Shown here: one piece after another, positions 1-7,750 of the stretch
Layout: each line of letters begins with the position of its first letter
Position numbering within the stretch: position 1 is the stretch's first letter
Assembly: GCA_029987395.1 (NCBI GenBank)
Contig: DALTVX010000009.1
Span: 1 to 23,644 of the forward strand
Length of the DNA: 23,644 nt
Reading direction: 5' to 3'
Origin: Methanocorpusculum sp.
Lineage (GTDB): Archaea > Halobacteriota > Methanomicrobia > Methanomicrobiales > Methanocorpusculaceae
Notes under the pieces: generated by a model
Seen by the model: only the letters and a program-made list of their open reading frames with translations
What the model was told of the DNA's origin: nothing
Database searches by the model: none
Made by a program: the position numbers and the translations under genes

Positions 1-171
1 AGATTCAAAAGAGCAAGCATCGTTGCAAAGATTCAGAGCCGTATGGCAAACAGTCCGCAGCAGGGACGCGGACGTGGACGCGGTCCAAAGATCGCCGACC
101 AGCGTATCAGACGCCGTATCCGCCGCTCAAAGAAGTCCATGGCTGGCGCAAAAGCAAAAGCAAAGCGTTAA
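1..171 (+). CDS. C-terminal end of a small basic protein (partial)
   Basis: An open frame runs from the first base of the window to a TAA at 169-171, giving 56 residues with no start in view. The peptide is very rich in Arg and Lys, with a Gly-Arg run (QQGRGRGRG) and an Ala-Lys tail ending AKAKAKR. This composition fits a nucleic-acid-binding or ribosome-associated protein. A hairpin terminator follows directly, which supports a real gene end. I do not recognise the family; the composition is seen in the sequence, the RNA/DNA-binding role is inference. Confidence 0.6.
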   Translation, partial: RFKRASIVAKIQSRMANSPQQGRGRGRGPKIADQRIRRRIRRSKKSMAGAKAKAKR

Positions 172-202
172 CATTTATCATCAATTTTTTTAAAACCAAT
201 AC

Positions 203-238
203 ATGATGCGGAAATCCGCGTCATTATTTTTCTCTTCT
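203..238 (+). terminator. Hairpin plus T-rich terminator
   Basis: Bases 203-212 (ATGATGCGGA) pair with 215-224 (TCCGCGTCAT), including one T-G pair, and a T-rich stretch follows from 225. It lies about 30 bases after the stop of the basic protein and in the convergent gap before the methylthiotransferase gene, so it probably ends the rightward transcript. Confidence 0.6.
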
Positions 239-332
239 TTTAAAAGTCAGGGTATTTTATCTATATTTCAAATAGAGTTTATCCAAAATACGGTCTGAAA
301 AAAGAATTGGCGGATCTTTATTTTGAAAAGGA

Positions 333-1577
333 TCAGATCAGTTCGCCGATCAGATAGTGTCGACGGTGTTGAGTTATTTTAACAGTCACCGTTGTTCCGA
401 TCTCGATTTCTTCCATAATAACGATGTTCTGATAGGTCCGATCCCGCGCAGTGACACTCCCCTCTTTTACCACCTCGGTTACGACGGCGGTGAGAGTGTG
501 GCCAATAAGGGCGTCGTTGTTGGCGTCATAAACCTCGTTTGCTGCATTCGTGATAGCCCTTGATCGTTGTTTCTTGACCTGTTCGGGAGTTTTTTTCATC
601 CGTGCTGCAGGTGTGTTTGGACGAAGTGAAAATCGGGTGATATTAACTTTGCCAGGTTTTGTCCGTCTGATCTGCTCCACAGATGCCGTAGCGTCTTCAT
701 CAGTCTCGCCGGAAAAACCGGCGATATAATCTGTGCTTATGCGGATATCAGGAAACGCTTCGCGGGTTCTTTGACAAATTTCTTCATACTGAGCAGAGGT
801 GTAGCGCCGCCCCATAAGTCTAAGAACCGGATCTGATCCGGATTGGACCGGGATGTGCAGAAACAAAAATATCTTTGGATCCTTGAGTGCCAGAAGAAAA
901 TCATCCAGAATTGGGAGAAGCGTATCTGGATTTGCCATCCCGATGCGGATCATAAATTTGCCCGGGATCTTACAGAGCATGCGCAGAAGATCTGGGAGCC
1001 GCAGTCCATCATCTCGGTCAAGTCCCCATGATGATGTGTCCTGTGCGGTCAGCTGGATCTCAGTCGCTCCAGCCTGAATGATGCTGGTTGCCTGCCGGAC
1101 GATATCTTCGGCTGAAAAACTCACCAGCTTTCCCCGTGCTAGCCGTGTGATACAGTATGTACAGTGACCATTGCATCCCCGTGCGATCTGAAGAACGCCA
1201 TTTGTTCCAGAATGTGCGGTGGCGACCTCCATGTAGCAGGAATGAATGAGAGACGGGTCGATAATATGGATATGTGGATATCTGATTTTGAGAATGTTTT
1301 CAGTGACCGGAGGGAGGCATCCGGTAACAAAAAGAAGCTTGTCTGCATAGAGATCGAGACGTTCATACATATGCTGCTCCGTCTTATCGATAACGACACA
1401 GGTATTGATCAATATTGCATCTGCGTCTTCAAAAGACGATGCCGGGACGCACCCCTGACTCCTGGCGATCTCCATAAGCTTCTCAGTATCTCCCGCATTG
1501 TAGGTACACCCATAGGTCTCGGTATAGATCGATATATTTTTGAGAAGGTTGAGTGATCTCGCGGTCTCTGTATCCAT
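333..1577 (-). CDS. tRNA t6A37 methylthiotransferase, archaeal e-MtaB type
   Basis: A radical-SAM methylthiotransferase of 414 residues, normal for the family. By homology it adds a methylthio group to N6-threonylcarbamoyladenosine at tRNA position 37, helping codon reading. The three parts of the family are visible. The N-terminal UPF0004 domain has cluster cysteines C24 (in ETYGCTYN), C60 and C87. The radical-SAM core has the CxxxCxxC motif at C135, C139 and C142 (CNGHCTYC). A C-terminal TRAM RNA-binding domain covers about residues 355-414. The archaeal form of the first motif favours the t6A-directed branch (CDKAL1/e-MtaB) over i6A-directed MiaB. It is divergent from ppk with a 76-base gap and convergent with the first gene. 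Confidence 0.88.
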   Translation of the reverse strand: MDTETARSLNLLKNISIYTETYGCTYNAGDTEKLMEIARSQGCVPASSFEDADAILINTCVVIDKTEQHMYERLDLYADKLLFVTGCLPPVTENILKIRYPHIHIIDPSLIHSCYMEVATAHSGTNGVLQIARGCNGHCTYCITRLARGKLVSFSAEDIVRQATSIIQAGATEIQLTAQDTSSWGLDRDDGLRLPDLLRMLCKIPGKFMIRIGMANPDTLLPILDDFLLALKDPKIFLFLHIPVQSGSDPVLRLMGRRYTSAQYEEICQRTREAFPDIRISTDYIAGFSGETDEDATASVEQIRRTKPGKVNITRFSLRPNTPAARMKKTPEQVKKQRSRAITNAANEVYDANNDALIGHTLTAVVTEVVKEGSVTARDRTYQNIVIMEEIEIGTTVTVKITQHRRHYLIGELI

Positions 1578-1653
1578 TATGCTTTACTATATCTTCCCCC
1601 ATATACATAATTAAATAGTATTCAGACCATCATTTGTAAACGGAACACATACC
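1578..1653. promoter_or_regulatory. Divergent promoter region of the methylthiotransferase and ppk genes
   Basis: This 76-base gap between two divergent start codons is AT-rich and holds TATA-like stretches (around 1600-1620, ATATACATAATTAAATAG). Two back-to-back core promoters would fit here. The exact boxes are inference. Confidence 0.4.
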
Positions 1654-3723
1654 ATGGGAAAAGAAGATAAAATGGCAAAAGCTCAGAAAAAACAATATAT
1701 AAAAAAAGCCACACGGTTTCCAAAAGAGTCAGGACGATATTTTAATAGAGAATTATCCTGGCTCAAATTCAATGAAAGGGTATTATATGAAGCAGAAAAT
1801 ATGGATAACCCCCTCCTTGAACGGGTGACATTTCTTGGAATAGTTGCCGGGAATCTGGATGAATTTTTTATGGTGAGGGTCCCTGCTTATCAAAAGGGTG
1901 CCACCTATTCGGCTGATGAGTTCAGCGAAGTGATCGGAAGCGACACGCAACTTGAGATGATCTATTCCCGTGCTATTGTTCTGATGCGTCACATGGCAAA
2001 GGTTTGGAACAGTGATCTGGTCCCAAAACTCGCCGCCGAAGGGATTTTTTTCATCAAATATGCTGACTGCACCGATGATGAGAAAAAAGCGCTGAAGAAA
2101 GATCTCGAGGGGGAATCATTCACCATCCTCCGTGGAAATCGGTTCTCTGATATTCGTCACGATGAGTATCTGCATGGATTTGCTATGCTCGTTCAGACAA
2201 ATAAGGAAAGGGTCGTCATCCCTATCCAGCAGATCATCGATACGAAGGGAAGATTTGTTCCGGTAGGTGAGCGAAAGAACACCTTCATTTTGCGAGAGGA
2301 GCTACTCAGAAAACATATCCTGACACTATTTCCTGATGAGACCATATATGCCGCCATGACGATTCGAATAACGCGTGATTCGGACCTTGATCTCAAAGGT
2401 GATGATGCCGATGATCTGATCAATGCGATCATCGGTGCGCCAAAAACACTGGCAAAAAAATATGCATGCAGACTTGAAACCATGGATACGATGCCGTATG
2501 GATATATGGCCCCTCTCGTAGATGCGCTATCCCTTGTTCCCGAACTGGTGTATGATATGGCGGGACCGCTCGGCCTTGCTGATCTAAAAGAACTGCCGGT
2601 GAAGCGCCCGGCACTCAGATTTTCTCCCTATACTGCAACACTCCCCTCCGGCCTCTCAAAGAATATATTTTCCGCGATCGCCAGCAGAGACAGATTCATG
2701 TTCACGCCGTACAATAATTTTGACGGGCTGATCAATTTTATGACAACAGCTGCAAATGATCCAACTGTTGTAAAGATCCAGATGACGTTATACCGGCTTG
2801 GTCCTGAATCTCCGGTGATTGATGCACTTATCGAAGCAGCAAAGAACAAAAAAGAGGTGACCGCGGTCGTCGAGCTGAAAGCGAGTTTTGATGAGGAGGC
2901 AAATTTCCGGTGGGCAACGAAGCTCAAAGAAGCTGGAGTCCACGTCATTGTGGGATACCCTGGTGTCAAAGTCCACGCAAAATGCTGCCTGGTAACCAGG
3001 ATCGAGAATGGAGAGATCGCTCGATATGTGAATATTTCTACCGGGAACTACAATGCAAAAACCGCGAAGATATATTCAGACATAATGATTTTTACAGCGA
3101 ATAAAGAGATATGCGCTGATTCTGTTGCATTGTTTGAGCTGCTTTCCGGTTCCAAAGAACCTCTGACCTTTCACCACTTCTTGGTAAGTCCGATCTCAAT
3201 GAAGGAGCAGATCATCAGTAAAATAGAGCGTGAGTCTGAGGTTCCTGGTAAGAATGGGAAGATCATCATGAAGATGAACTCTCTTACGGACCGAGAGATC
3301 ATCAATGCCCTTTATGATGCTTCAGAAAAGGGAGTGAAGATCGATCTGGTCGTTCGAGGAATTTGTATGCTCAGACCGGGCGTTCCTGAGCTGTCGGAAA
3401 CGATCCGAGTGATCTCGATCGTTGGGCGGTTTTTAGAACATGCTAGAGTATATTACTTTGAAAACGGGGGAAACCCCGAGGTGTATATCGGCAGCCCAGA
3501 TATGATGTCGAGAAACCTGGATCGCCGTATCGAGATCCTCTGCCCGATCCTTGATGAGCGGATTAAAAAATCGTTCATTCAAAAGATCATCCCTGAATTC
3601 ATCTCTGACTCGGTGAAAGGTCACACTCTTGATGCATATGGACGCTATCTCCCCCCTGAACGAAAATCAGGCAATATAAGCTCCCAGGAGAAGTTTATTT
3701 TGATGCAGAAGGCGTGGAGATAA
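1654..3723 (+). CDS. ppk1: Polyphosphate kinase 1
   Basis: A full-length PPK1 of 689 residues (the E. coli enzyme is of about the same length). It reversibly moves the terminal phosphate of ATP onto polyphosphate. The N-terminal domain has the family signature RYFNRELSWLKFNERVL near residues 28-44. The C-terminal half holds the two phospholipase D-like catalytic regions. The histidine expected to be phosphorylated is H441 (VKVHAKCC), and the second conserved histidine is H596 (EHARVYYF), followed by a conserved SRNLDRR segment. A second in-frame ATG lies six codons downstream (MAKAQKK) and could be the true start, as the first has only a weak ribosome site. It appears monocistronic. The family assignment is firm; a role in phosphate or energy storage is from family knowledge. 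Confidence 0.95.
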   Translation: MGKEDKMAKAQKKQYIKKATRFPKESGRYFNRELSWLKFNERVLYEAENMDNPLLERVTFLGIVAGNLDEFFMVRVPAYQKGATYSADEFSEVIGSDTQLEMIYSRAIVLMRHMAKVWNSDLVPKLAAEGIFFIKYADCTDDEKKALKKDLEGESFTILRGNRFSDIRHDEYLHGFAMLVQTNKERVVIPIQQIIDTKGRFVPVGERKNTFILREELLRKHILTLFPDETIYAAMTIRITRDSDLDLKGDDADDLINAIIGAPKTLAKKYACRLETMDTMPYGYMAPLVDALSLVPELVYDMAGPLGLADLKELPVKRPALRFSPYTATLPSGLSKNIFSAIASRDRFMFTPYNNFDGLINFMTTAANDPTVVKIQMTLYRLGPESPVIDALIEAAKNKKEVTAVVELKASFDEEANFRWATKLKEAGVHVIVGYPGVKVHAKCCLVTRIENGEIARYVNISTGNYNAKTAKIYSDIMIFTANKEICADSVALFELLSGSKEPLTFHHFLVSPISMKEQIISKIERESEVPGKNGKIIMKMNSLTDREIINALYDASEKGVKIDLVVRGICMLRPGVPELSETIRVISIVGRFLEHARVYYFENGGNPEVYIGSPDMMSRNLDRRIEILCPILDERIKKSFIQKIIPEFISDSVKGHTLDAYGRYLPPERKSGNISSQEKFILMQKAWR

Positions 3724-3821
3724 TAAAACCTCAAATTTTCTTTTTATTTGCGCTTTTAGCCTGTTTTGGACGGATTTTTTTGGATACATTTATCTTCTTT
3801 TTGGCCAATAACTAATACTAT
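3724..3821 (+). promoter_or_regulatory. T-rich terminator and promoter of the HdeD-like gene
   Basis: T-rich runs right after the ppk1 stop (about 3737-3747) and again near 3774-3781 are likely archaeal termination signals. A TATA-like ACATTTATCTTC at 3786-3797 lies about 30 bases before the next ATG, so that gene's mRNA may be nearly leaderless. No clear ribosome site is seen before 3822. Confidence 0.4.
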
Positions 3822-4391
3822 ATGACTAGTGTTATTCTCATTGAGCAGAAGCTTGATGCAAATTGCTGGAAATTTCAGATCCTCAAAGCACTCATTTTTG
3901 TTTTGTTTGGAGTGTTCTGTCTCGTCTTTCCGTTCGCTACTCTGAACTTAGGAGCCTACTTAGTGGCCTTTTTCCTGGTATTCGTGTCGATCGCGGCACT
4001 TTTCTCAGGGTTTGCCGCATTCGGCGAACCAAAAACCACATGGTGGGTGATCGTTCTTGGTATCATCGGTATCATTGTAGCGATCTATTCATTCGTGAAT
4101 CCTGAGTTCATGATCACATTCGGCACGATCTTTGTTGGGATCATCGCCCTTCTATCCGGACTGACCGACATCATACTTGCATTCAGCAAAGGGCTTTCTG
4201 CAGGTATCCGTGTCATGACCTTCATTCTTGGAGTGCTCGGTATTGTCGTCGGTCTGATCTTCCTTCTTCACCCGGGAATGGGTGCTGAAATTCTGGTCCT
4301 TCTTCTCGGCATATTCCTTATCCTCGGCGGCGTCGTTGCATTGATCGAGGGTGTTATGTTGAAGAAATTCATCTCTCAAGTGATGAACTAA
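3822..4391 (+). CDS. HdeD/DUF308-like six-helix membrane protein
   Basis: A 189-residue, very hydrophobic protein with six predicted membrane helices at about residues 18-40, 44-66, 73-93, 98-121, 128-150 and 154-177. They form repeated helix pairs as in the HdeD (DUF308) family. Glycine-rich helix pairs such as VLGIIGIIVAIYSFVNP and LGVLGIVVGLIFLLHPG show the internal duplication. HdeD is named for acid resistance in E. coli, but archaeal members have no known function, so only the fold and location are claimed. The short basic C-terminal tail (LKKFISQVMN) would face the cytoplasm. It stands alone, with a likely own promoter upstream. Confidence 0.75.
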   Translation: MTSVILIEQKLDANCWKFQILKALIFVLFGVFCLVFPFATLNLGAYLVAFFLVFVSIAALFSGFAAFGEPKTTWWVIVLGIIGIIVAIYSFVNPEFMITFGTIFVGIIALLSGLTDIILAFSKGLSAGIRVMTFILGVLGIVVGLIFLLHPGMGAEILVLLLGIFLILGGVVALIEGVMLKKFISQVMN

Positions 4392-4467
4392 ACAACTCTC
4401 TCTTTTTTTAACGGCCGCATTGCCAAACCTTTTATGATATCGGAGCTATAAGTCAGAGAAGAGAATT
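4392..4467 (+). promoter_or_regulatory. Terminator and promoter between the HdeD-like and HTH genes
   Basis: A CT-rich run ending in seven Ts (about 4396-4409) follows the HdeD-like stop. A TATA-like TTTTATGATAT lies near 4430-4440, about 30 bases before the next ATG. A purine-rich AGAGAAGAGA just before 4468 may serve as a ribosome site. Confidence 0.45.
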
Positions 4468-5037
4468 ATGGCGGAAAATACTAAAAAAATCTCTGAGATA
4501 TCAGTAATTCTTGGCATCAGCGAACAGGCATGCCGAGATATAGCTAAAGAATATGATGAGATCCTGCCTTGTAAAAGGATCGGGAAAGTCGGTATCTATG
4601 AGGATAATACCGTAGACCGATTCAGAAAAATCGCTGACCTTCAGGCACAGGGGCTTCCAAAAGAGGTCATCATCCCAGCTATTCGTGGGGGAAAATCTCT
4701 GATGGAGAGGGCATTGGAGGATATGAAAAAGATGGGGATGGATGTTTCAAATGAAACGAAAAAAGCCGTTCCAAAGCCAACCCCGCGTTCTGAAACCGAA
4801 GAAGAACTCATCCTTGCGGTGCGTTCTGCTGAATCCAGTGTCACCACTATGGAACACAGGATCAGCGCCCTTCGGGAAAAATCCGAAGCCGATACGACTT
4901 TGATTTTGAATGCGGTCTCCTCGGTCTCAGCTGAGGTAGCTGAGCTAAAGATCCAGGTCCACACGCTCTGGGACCAGATCGCGAGCTTGGAAGCATATCT
5001 GCGTGAAGCTCATAAAGGTCCATTCTGGAAACGCTGA
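4468..5037 (+). CDS. MerR-like helix-turn-helix protein with C-terminal coiled coil
   Basis: A 189-residue soluble protein. Residues 1-75 resemble a MerR-type DNA-binding domain: a helix-turn-helix (KISEISVILGISEQACRDIA), a wing-like turn with GIYEDNTVDRF, and a helix with LQAQGLPKEVI. A polar, proline-rich linker follows (about 95-108). The C-terminal part, about 111-180, has heptad-like spacing of Leu, Val and Ile and is a likely coiled coil for dimerisation. The end, KGPFWKR, is short and basic-aromatic. No effector-binding domain is visible. It could be a regulator or a nucleoid/plasmid-partition-type DNA binder; I do not recognise a named family. It lies between the HdeD-like gene and nreA, with signals suggesting its own transcription. 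Confidence 0.6.
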   Translation: MAENTKKISEISVILGISEQACRDIAKEYDEILPCKRIGKVGIYEDNTVDRFRKIADLQAQGLPKEVIIPAIRGGKSLMERALEDMKKMGMDVSNETKKAVPKPTPRSETEEELILAVRSAESSVTTMEHRISALREKSEADTTLILNAVSSVSAEVAELKIQVHTLWDQIASLEAYLREAHKGPFWKR

Positions 5038-5043
5038 ATATTT

Positions 5044-5072
5044 CCTGTCCTTTGGTCAGGCAAAAACCCTAA
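5044..5072 (+). terminator. Short hairpin after the HTH gene
   Basis: CCTG-T-CC at 5044-5050 pairs with GG-T-CAGG at 5054-5060 around a TTT loop with one mismatch, seven bases after the HTH gene stop. No strong T-run follows, so termination is only moderately supported. A TATA-like AATATCTACATAATA precedes the next ATG. Confidence 0.35.
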
Positions 5073-5102
5073 TCCCTTCCAAACTAATATCTACATAATA
5101 TT

Positions 5103-6266
5103 ATGCCTTCTCAGTGTGCCATTTGCAAAGGAAAAGGACTCTGCGGTTTGCCGAGCTGTCCAATTACCCGGCGTTTTCACGCACTGAAAGACACGCGTCC
5201 TGTTTCTGAATATATGGGAGCGTCCCCCTCGGTTTTTGTTGGCAGTTACGGATACCCACGGGTCGTCGGGGGTCCTCTCATGATCGATGACTCCGACAAT
5301 CCGCTTGACTGGATACGACAGGGATTTTCCATCGATGACATCGTTTCTGTTCGATCCAGAACGATCCGCGGCGGAGCTGATCTGGATGTGAAGATCCAAA
5401 ACATCGGGAAAGTGCAAGAAATCGCTCTTTCAGCAAAACCTCTGGATGTTGAGGTGGCTTTTGAAAAACCCATCTCTTTTGATATAAACTTTGACGGGAC
5501 CGTTGCACCCGTTGGTCTATCCGGCGCGATGAAAAAACTTGATGTCATCGATAACGCCTCGGTTTCCCGGATCGTCGACCGATGTACCTCCGATACGGAT
5601 CTCAAAGCAACCGAGGCCGCGAGGATCATGTTCGACAACGGGACCGACGTCTACAAGATCACCAACCTCCTGACTGCAGGTCTTCTTGGCGTTAAACGTC
5701 GGGTCGTCCCGACCCGCTGGGCGATCACTGCTACTGACGACATGATCTCAACCTCGATCAAACGTGAGGTCATAAAAATGCCAGCTCTTCCCGATTATCA
5801 GGTGTTCTGCAGCACTTTGTACGGAAACACGCTCTGTTTTATTCTCATCCCGTCAAATGACTGGAGATTCGAGATGCTTGAACGCTGGCAGAAACATTCC
5901 CTCTGGTCTGGAGATGAAGAGACCATCGTCGTGGACGGGGAAAAAGGACTGACCAAATCCTCATACTCTCCGATAGCCGGAGCATACTACTCGGCACGAC
6001 TGGCTGTTCTGGAATATCTAAAAAGCATCGGGCGATGTGCACGTGTTCTCTGCATTCGGGATATTTCCGGCGAGTACTGGGCGCCCCTTGGGACATGGGT
6101 GATCAGAGAAGCTGCCCATGCATCTCTTTCCTCTCACCCTGAAAAGGTCGGGACACTCGGCGAAGCGGTGACCTTTGCTTCACAAATGCTTGGGACCAGT
6201 TTCTGGATCCCAAAAATGAGTCTCCTCAGGGATCTCAAACAGCAAAAAACCCTCTTTGAGTTCTGA
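5103..6266 (+). CDS. nreA: DNA repair protein NreA (PCNA-interacting)
   Basis: A 387-residue archaeal Nre-family protein, of normal length. Residues 5-19 form the N-terminal zinc-finger-like motif with C5, C8, C14 and C19 (CAICKGKGLCGLPSC). The central part carries conserved stretches of the family such as MGASPSVFVGSYGYPRVVGGP (split here as MGASPSVFVG and SYGYPRVVGGP) and the late segment REAAHASL. The last seven residues, QKTLFEF (381-387), form a PIP box that binds the sliding clamp PCNA. NreA takes part in resistance to DNA damage such as interstrand cross-links in haloarchaea, together with nucleases; this is known for the family, not shown here. The gene is monocistronic with a close TATA-like box upstream. 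Confidence 0.88.
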   Translation: MPSQCAICKGKGLCGLPSCPITRRFHALKDTRPVSEYMGASPSVFVGSYGYPRVVGGPLMIDDSDNPLDWIRQGFSIDDIVSVRSRTIRGGADLDVKIQNIGKVQEIALSAKPLDVEVAFEKPISFDINFDGTVAPVGLSGAMKKLDVIDNASVSRIVDRCTSDTDLKATEAARIMFDNGTDVYKITNLLTAGLLGVKRRVVPTRWAITATDDMISTSIKREVIKMPALPDYQVFCSTLYGNTLCFILIPSNDWRFEMLERWQKHSLWSGDEETIVVDGEKGLTKSSYSPIAGAYYSARLAVLEYLKSIGRCARVLCIRDISGEYWAPLGTWVIREAAHASLSSHPEKVGTLGEAVTFASQMLGTSFWIPKMSLLRDLKQQKTLFEF

Positions 6267-6385
6267 TATGGGCATTTTTCGGATCAAACGTCCGTGTCAA
6301 AATGAGAGCGTCACAATTTTAAATCTCTCAAACAACATATCTAAACGTAATAAAAATTCGCGTTTCAACGTAAGTATCGACCCGT

Positions 6386-6440
6386 GATGGAATATATTTC
6401 AGGCTGATATCTTTGAAAATAAAAGAAAAAAGGATGAATC
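6386..6440 (+). promoter_or_regulatory. Promoter and ribosome site of the flavodoxin-like gene
   Basis: A TATA box, GAATATATTTC, sits at about 6390-6400, giving a leader of about 15-25 bases. A clear ribosome-binding site AAAGGATGA ends four bases before the ATG at 6441 and fixes that start. The 120 bases before it, after the nreA stop, show no gene. Confidence 0.55.
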
Positions 6441-6941
6441 ATGAAAGCAATTGTCTATGAATCAAACACAGGGTTTACCCAAAAATATGCAATTATGCTC
6501 GGGGAAAAAACCGGACTTGAAGTGTTTTATTTAGAAGCGGCTAAGAACGAGCTGCAAAAAGGGGATGAAATATTCTTCCTTGGATGGGTATGTGCTGGAA
6601 AGATCAGCGGGTATGCCAAAGCGGCAAAACTATTCTCAGTAAAAGGTGTTGCCGCAGTCGGGATCATGTTCCCTGATGAGACCACGGTCCCTCAACTAAA
6701 GGAGAACAACAAGATCAACGACATCCCGCTGTTTTACCTTCAGGGAGGGGTTGCACCCGAGAGACTGAGTACTATTAAACGCAAGATCCTCAGCATGGTT
6801 GCAAAAACCGTGGAAAAAGCCGGAGCGAAAAATGACGGTGAAAGAGAGATCATCGACGCTCTAAGGATCGGCGGAGACTTTGTCGACCCGGAAAAACTCG
6901 AGGAGATCATCGTCTATTTCCAAAAAAATCCAAATGAATAA
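6441..6941 (+). CDS. Flavodoxin-like protein
   Basis: A 166-residue protein with a flavodoxin fold. The N-terminus IVYESNTGFTQKYA matches the FMN phosphate-binding loop (S/T-x-T-G-x-T) after the first strand, and DEIFFLGWVCAGKI fits the second FMN-contact region. The C-terminal 50 residues are charged and helical (about 105-165) and may be a lineage-specific extension. Flavodoxins carry electrons in one- or two-electron steps; the partner cannot be told from the neighbours. The domain may be nearer to the flavodoxin-like proteins related to menaquinone-dependent protoporphyrinogen oxidase than to classical flavodoxins. Start supported by a good ribosome site. Confidence 0.75.
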   Translation: MKAIVYESNTGFTQKYAIMLGEKTGLEVFYLEAAKNELQKGDEIFFLGWVCAGKISGYAKAAKLFSVKGVAAVGIMFPDETTVPQLKENNKINDIPLFYLQGGVAPERLSTIKRKILSMVAKTVEKAGAKNDGEREIIDALRIGGDFVDPEKLEEIIVYFQKNPNE

Positions 6942-6965
6942 TTTTTTCGACAGGTCGTGACCCGC

Positions 6966-7192
6966 TTATGCGTGCCAACCAAAGACGACCATCTCTTTCA
7001 TGTCGATAAGCCTCATGCCTTTTCAACTTCGCAGTAGAGAACGCATCCTTTTTGCAGAATGTTTTGGATGATTTTTTCTGCCGGGGTACGTGAAGGATGA
7101 AACTGTTTTAGATAATGAGTCGGGGATCTTGAACTCCTCGTCTGTTATGTTGAGATAGATGGTTTGTCTTATTGATGTGATTTTATCAGGGG
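6966..7192 (-). pseudogene. Frameshifted relic of a small gene pair
   Basis: On the minus strand one frame reads KITSIRQTIYLNITDEEFK and then KIPDSLSKTVSSF before losing sense. The neighbouring frame continues with RTPAEKIIQNILQKG and CVLYCEVEKA and stops at 7013-7015. These look like two halves of one protein of about 60 residues with a frameshift near 7070-7085. The stop overlaps an ATG (ATGA, 7013-7016) of a further 16-codon stub, MRLIDMKEMVVFGWHA, ending at 6966. The ATGA overlap resembles coupled genes such as small toxin-antitoxin pairs, but I recognise no family. The 5' end runs into the CATCCGT repeats, which may have broken it. Confidence 0.4.
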
Positions 7193-7293
7193 GCAATCAT
7201 CCGTCATCCATCATCCGTCATCCGTCACTGGTTTTTGACGGATAGATGATGCTCCCTGTTTTTTTCTTTTTCATTTTTTCAGACTTGACAGTA

Positions 7294-7304
7294 ACTATAT
7301 ATAC
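7294..7304 (+). promoter_or_regulatory. Strong TATA box inside the cassette
   Basis: ACTATATATAC is one of the best TATA boxes of the window. Transcription would be expected to start about 25 bases later, near 7323-7328, and no start codon with a usable frame follows within the next 70 bases. Confidence 0.5.
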
Positions 7305-7324
7305 TTTTAGAAACAAATAAGTAA

Positions 7325-7400
7325 AACAAGAGAGTATTGGCAGCCTATCTCTCACGAGGAGAGAGTACGGCTGGAAATTTGCGGGGTCTTCTTTTTTTTC
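7325..7400 (+). ncRNA. Candidate small structured RNA
   Basis: Downstream of the TATA box lies a strong hairpin: CAGCC (7341-7345) pairs with GGCTG (7369-7373), TA (7346-7347) with TA (7366-7367), and TCTCTC (7348-7353) with GAGAGA (7359-7364) around an ACGAG loop, with bulged G7365 and C7368. About 15 bases later a T-rich run at 7388-7399 could terminate it. Promoter, fold and terminator at the expected spacing suggest an RNA of about 75 bases. It matches no RNA family that I know. It could also be the leader of a lost gene. Confidence 0.4.
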
Positions 7401-7465
7401 TAATTGTGTGTGACGGATGATTGATGACGGATGACGGATGACGGATGATCACTGATGTGATCATT

Positions 7466-7740
7466 CCTGCTGCTATGTCCGATCTGTTTTGAGAGTTTTA
7501 GGGGTTTTGATTATCCCAAGAATCAAATAAAAGAGTTTCTGTTCCTTTTTTCTCATATAATGTCAGAATCTGGCAGATATTCTTTGTGTTTTTGGTTGTG
7601 TTTTGTGGTGTTTCTCCTGAGGTTTTTCCTCATACTATTGTAGGATGTTGGGAGAGATGATGGTGTGTTTTTTTGTGTTCTGATGGGTTCTGATCGGTTC
7701 GATAAGGGTCTGATAGGTTAGTTTAGGTCCTATTAGGTGC
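7466..7740. other. Non-coding AT/GT-rich stretch
   Basis: No credible gene on either strand. It is rich in T and G on the plus strand, with runs such as TTGTGTTTTTGGTTGTG, and has a small TGAGG/CCTCA hairpin at 7618-7632. The end (7675-7750) has short imperfect repeats of the words TGATAGGT, TCTGATCGG and GTCCTATTAGG. Confidence 0.5.
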
Positions 7741-7750
7741 GGATCGGATG

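Larger units (their letters stand above)
7173..7464. mobile_element. Cassette bounded by inverted CATCCGT repeats (possible MITE-like element)
   Basis: Short tandem CATCCGT units at 7195-7228 face inverted ACGGATG units at 7410-7450. The two arms are reverse complements over about 33 bases apart from unit order. Outside them the 9-base word TGATGTGAT occurs in direct orientation at 7173-7181 and 7453-7461, like a target duplication, though the spacing to the arms is unequal. The right copy also lies in a perfect hairpin (7445-7452 pairing 7457-7464). There is no transposase. Inside is a promoter-hairpin-T-run unit, described separately. Whether it moves is inference. Confidence 0.4.

Noticed and set aside
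357..1556. Several open frames opposite the methylthiotransferase gene
   Set aside because: Shadows of a well-supported gene, without domains or start signals.
7195..7450. CRISPR-like array made of CATCCGT repeats
   Set aside because: The units are 7-10 bases with no unique spacers of constant length and they occur in opposite orientations; no cas genes.
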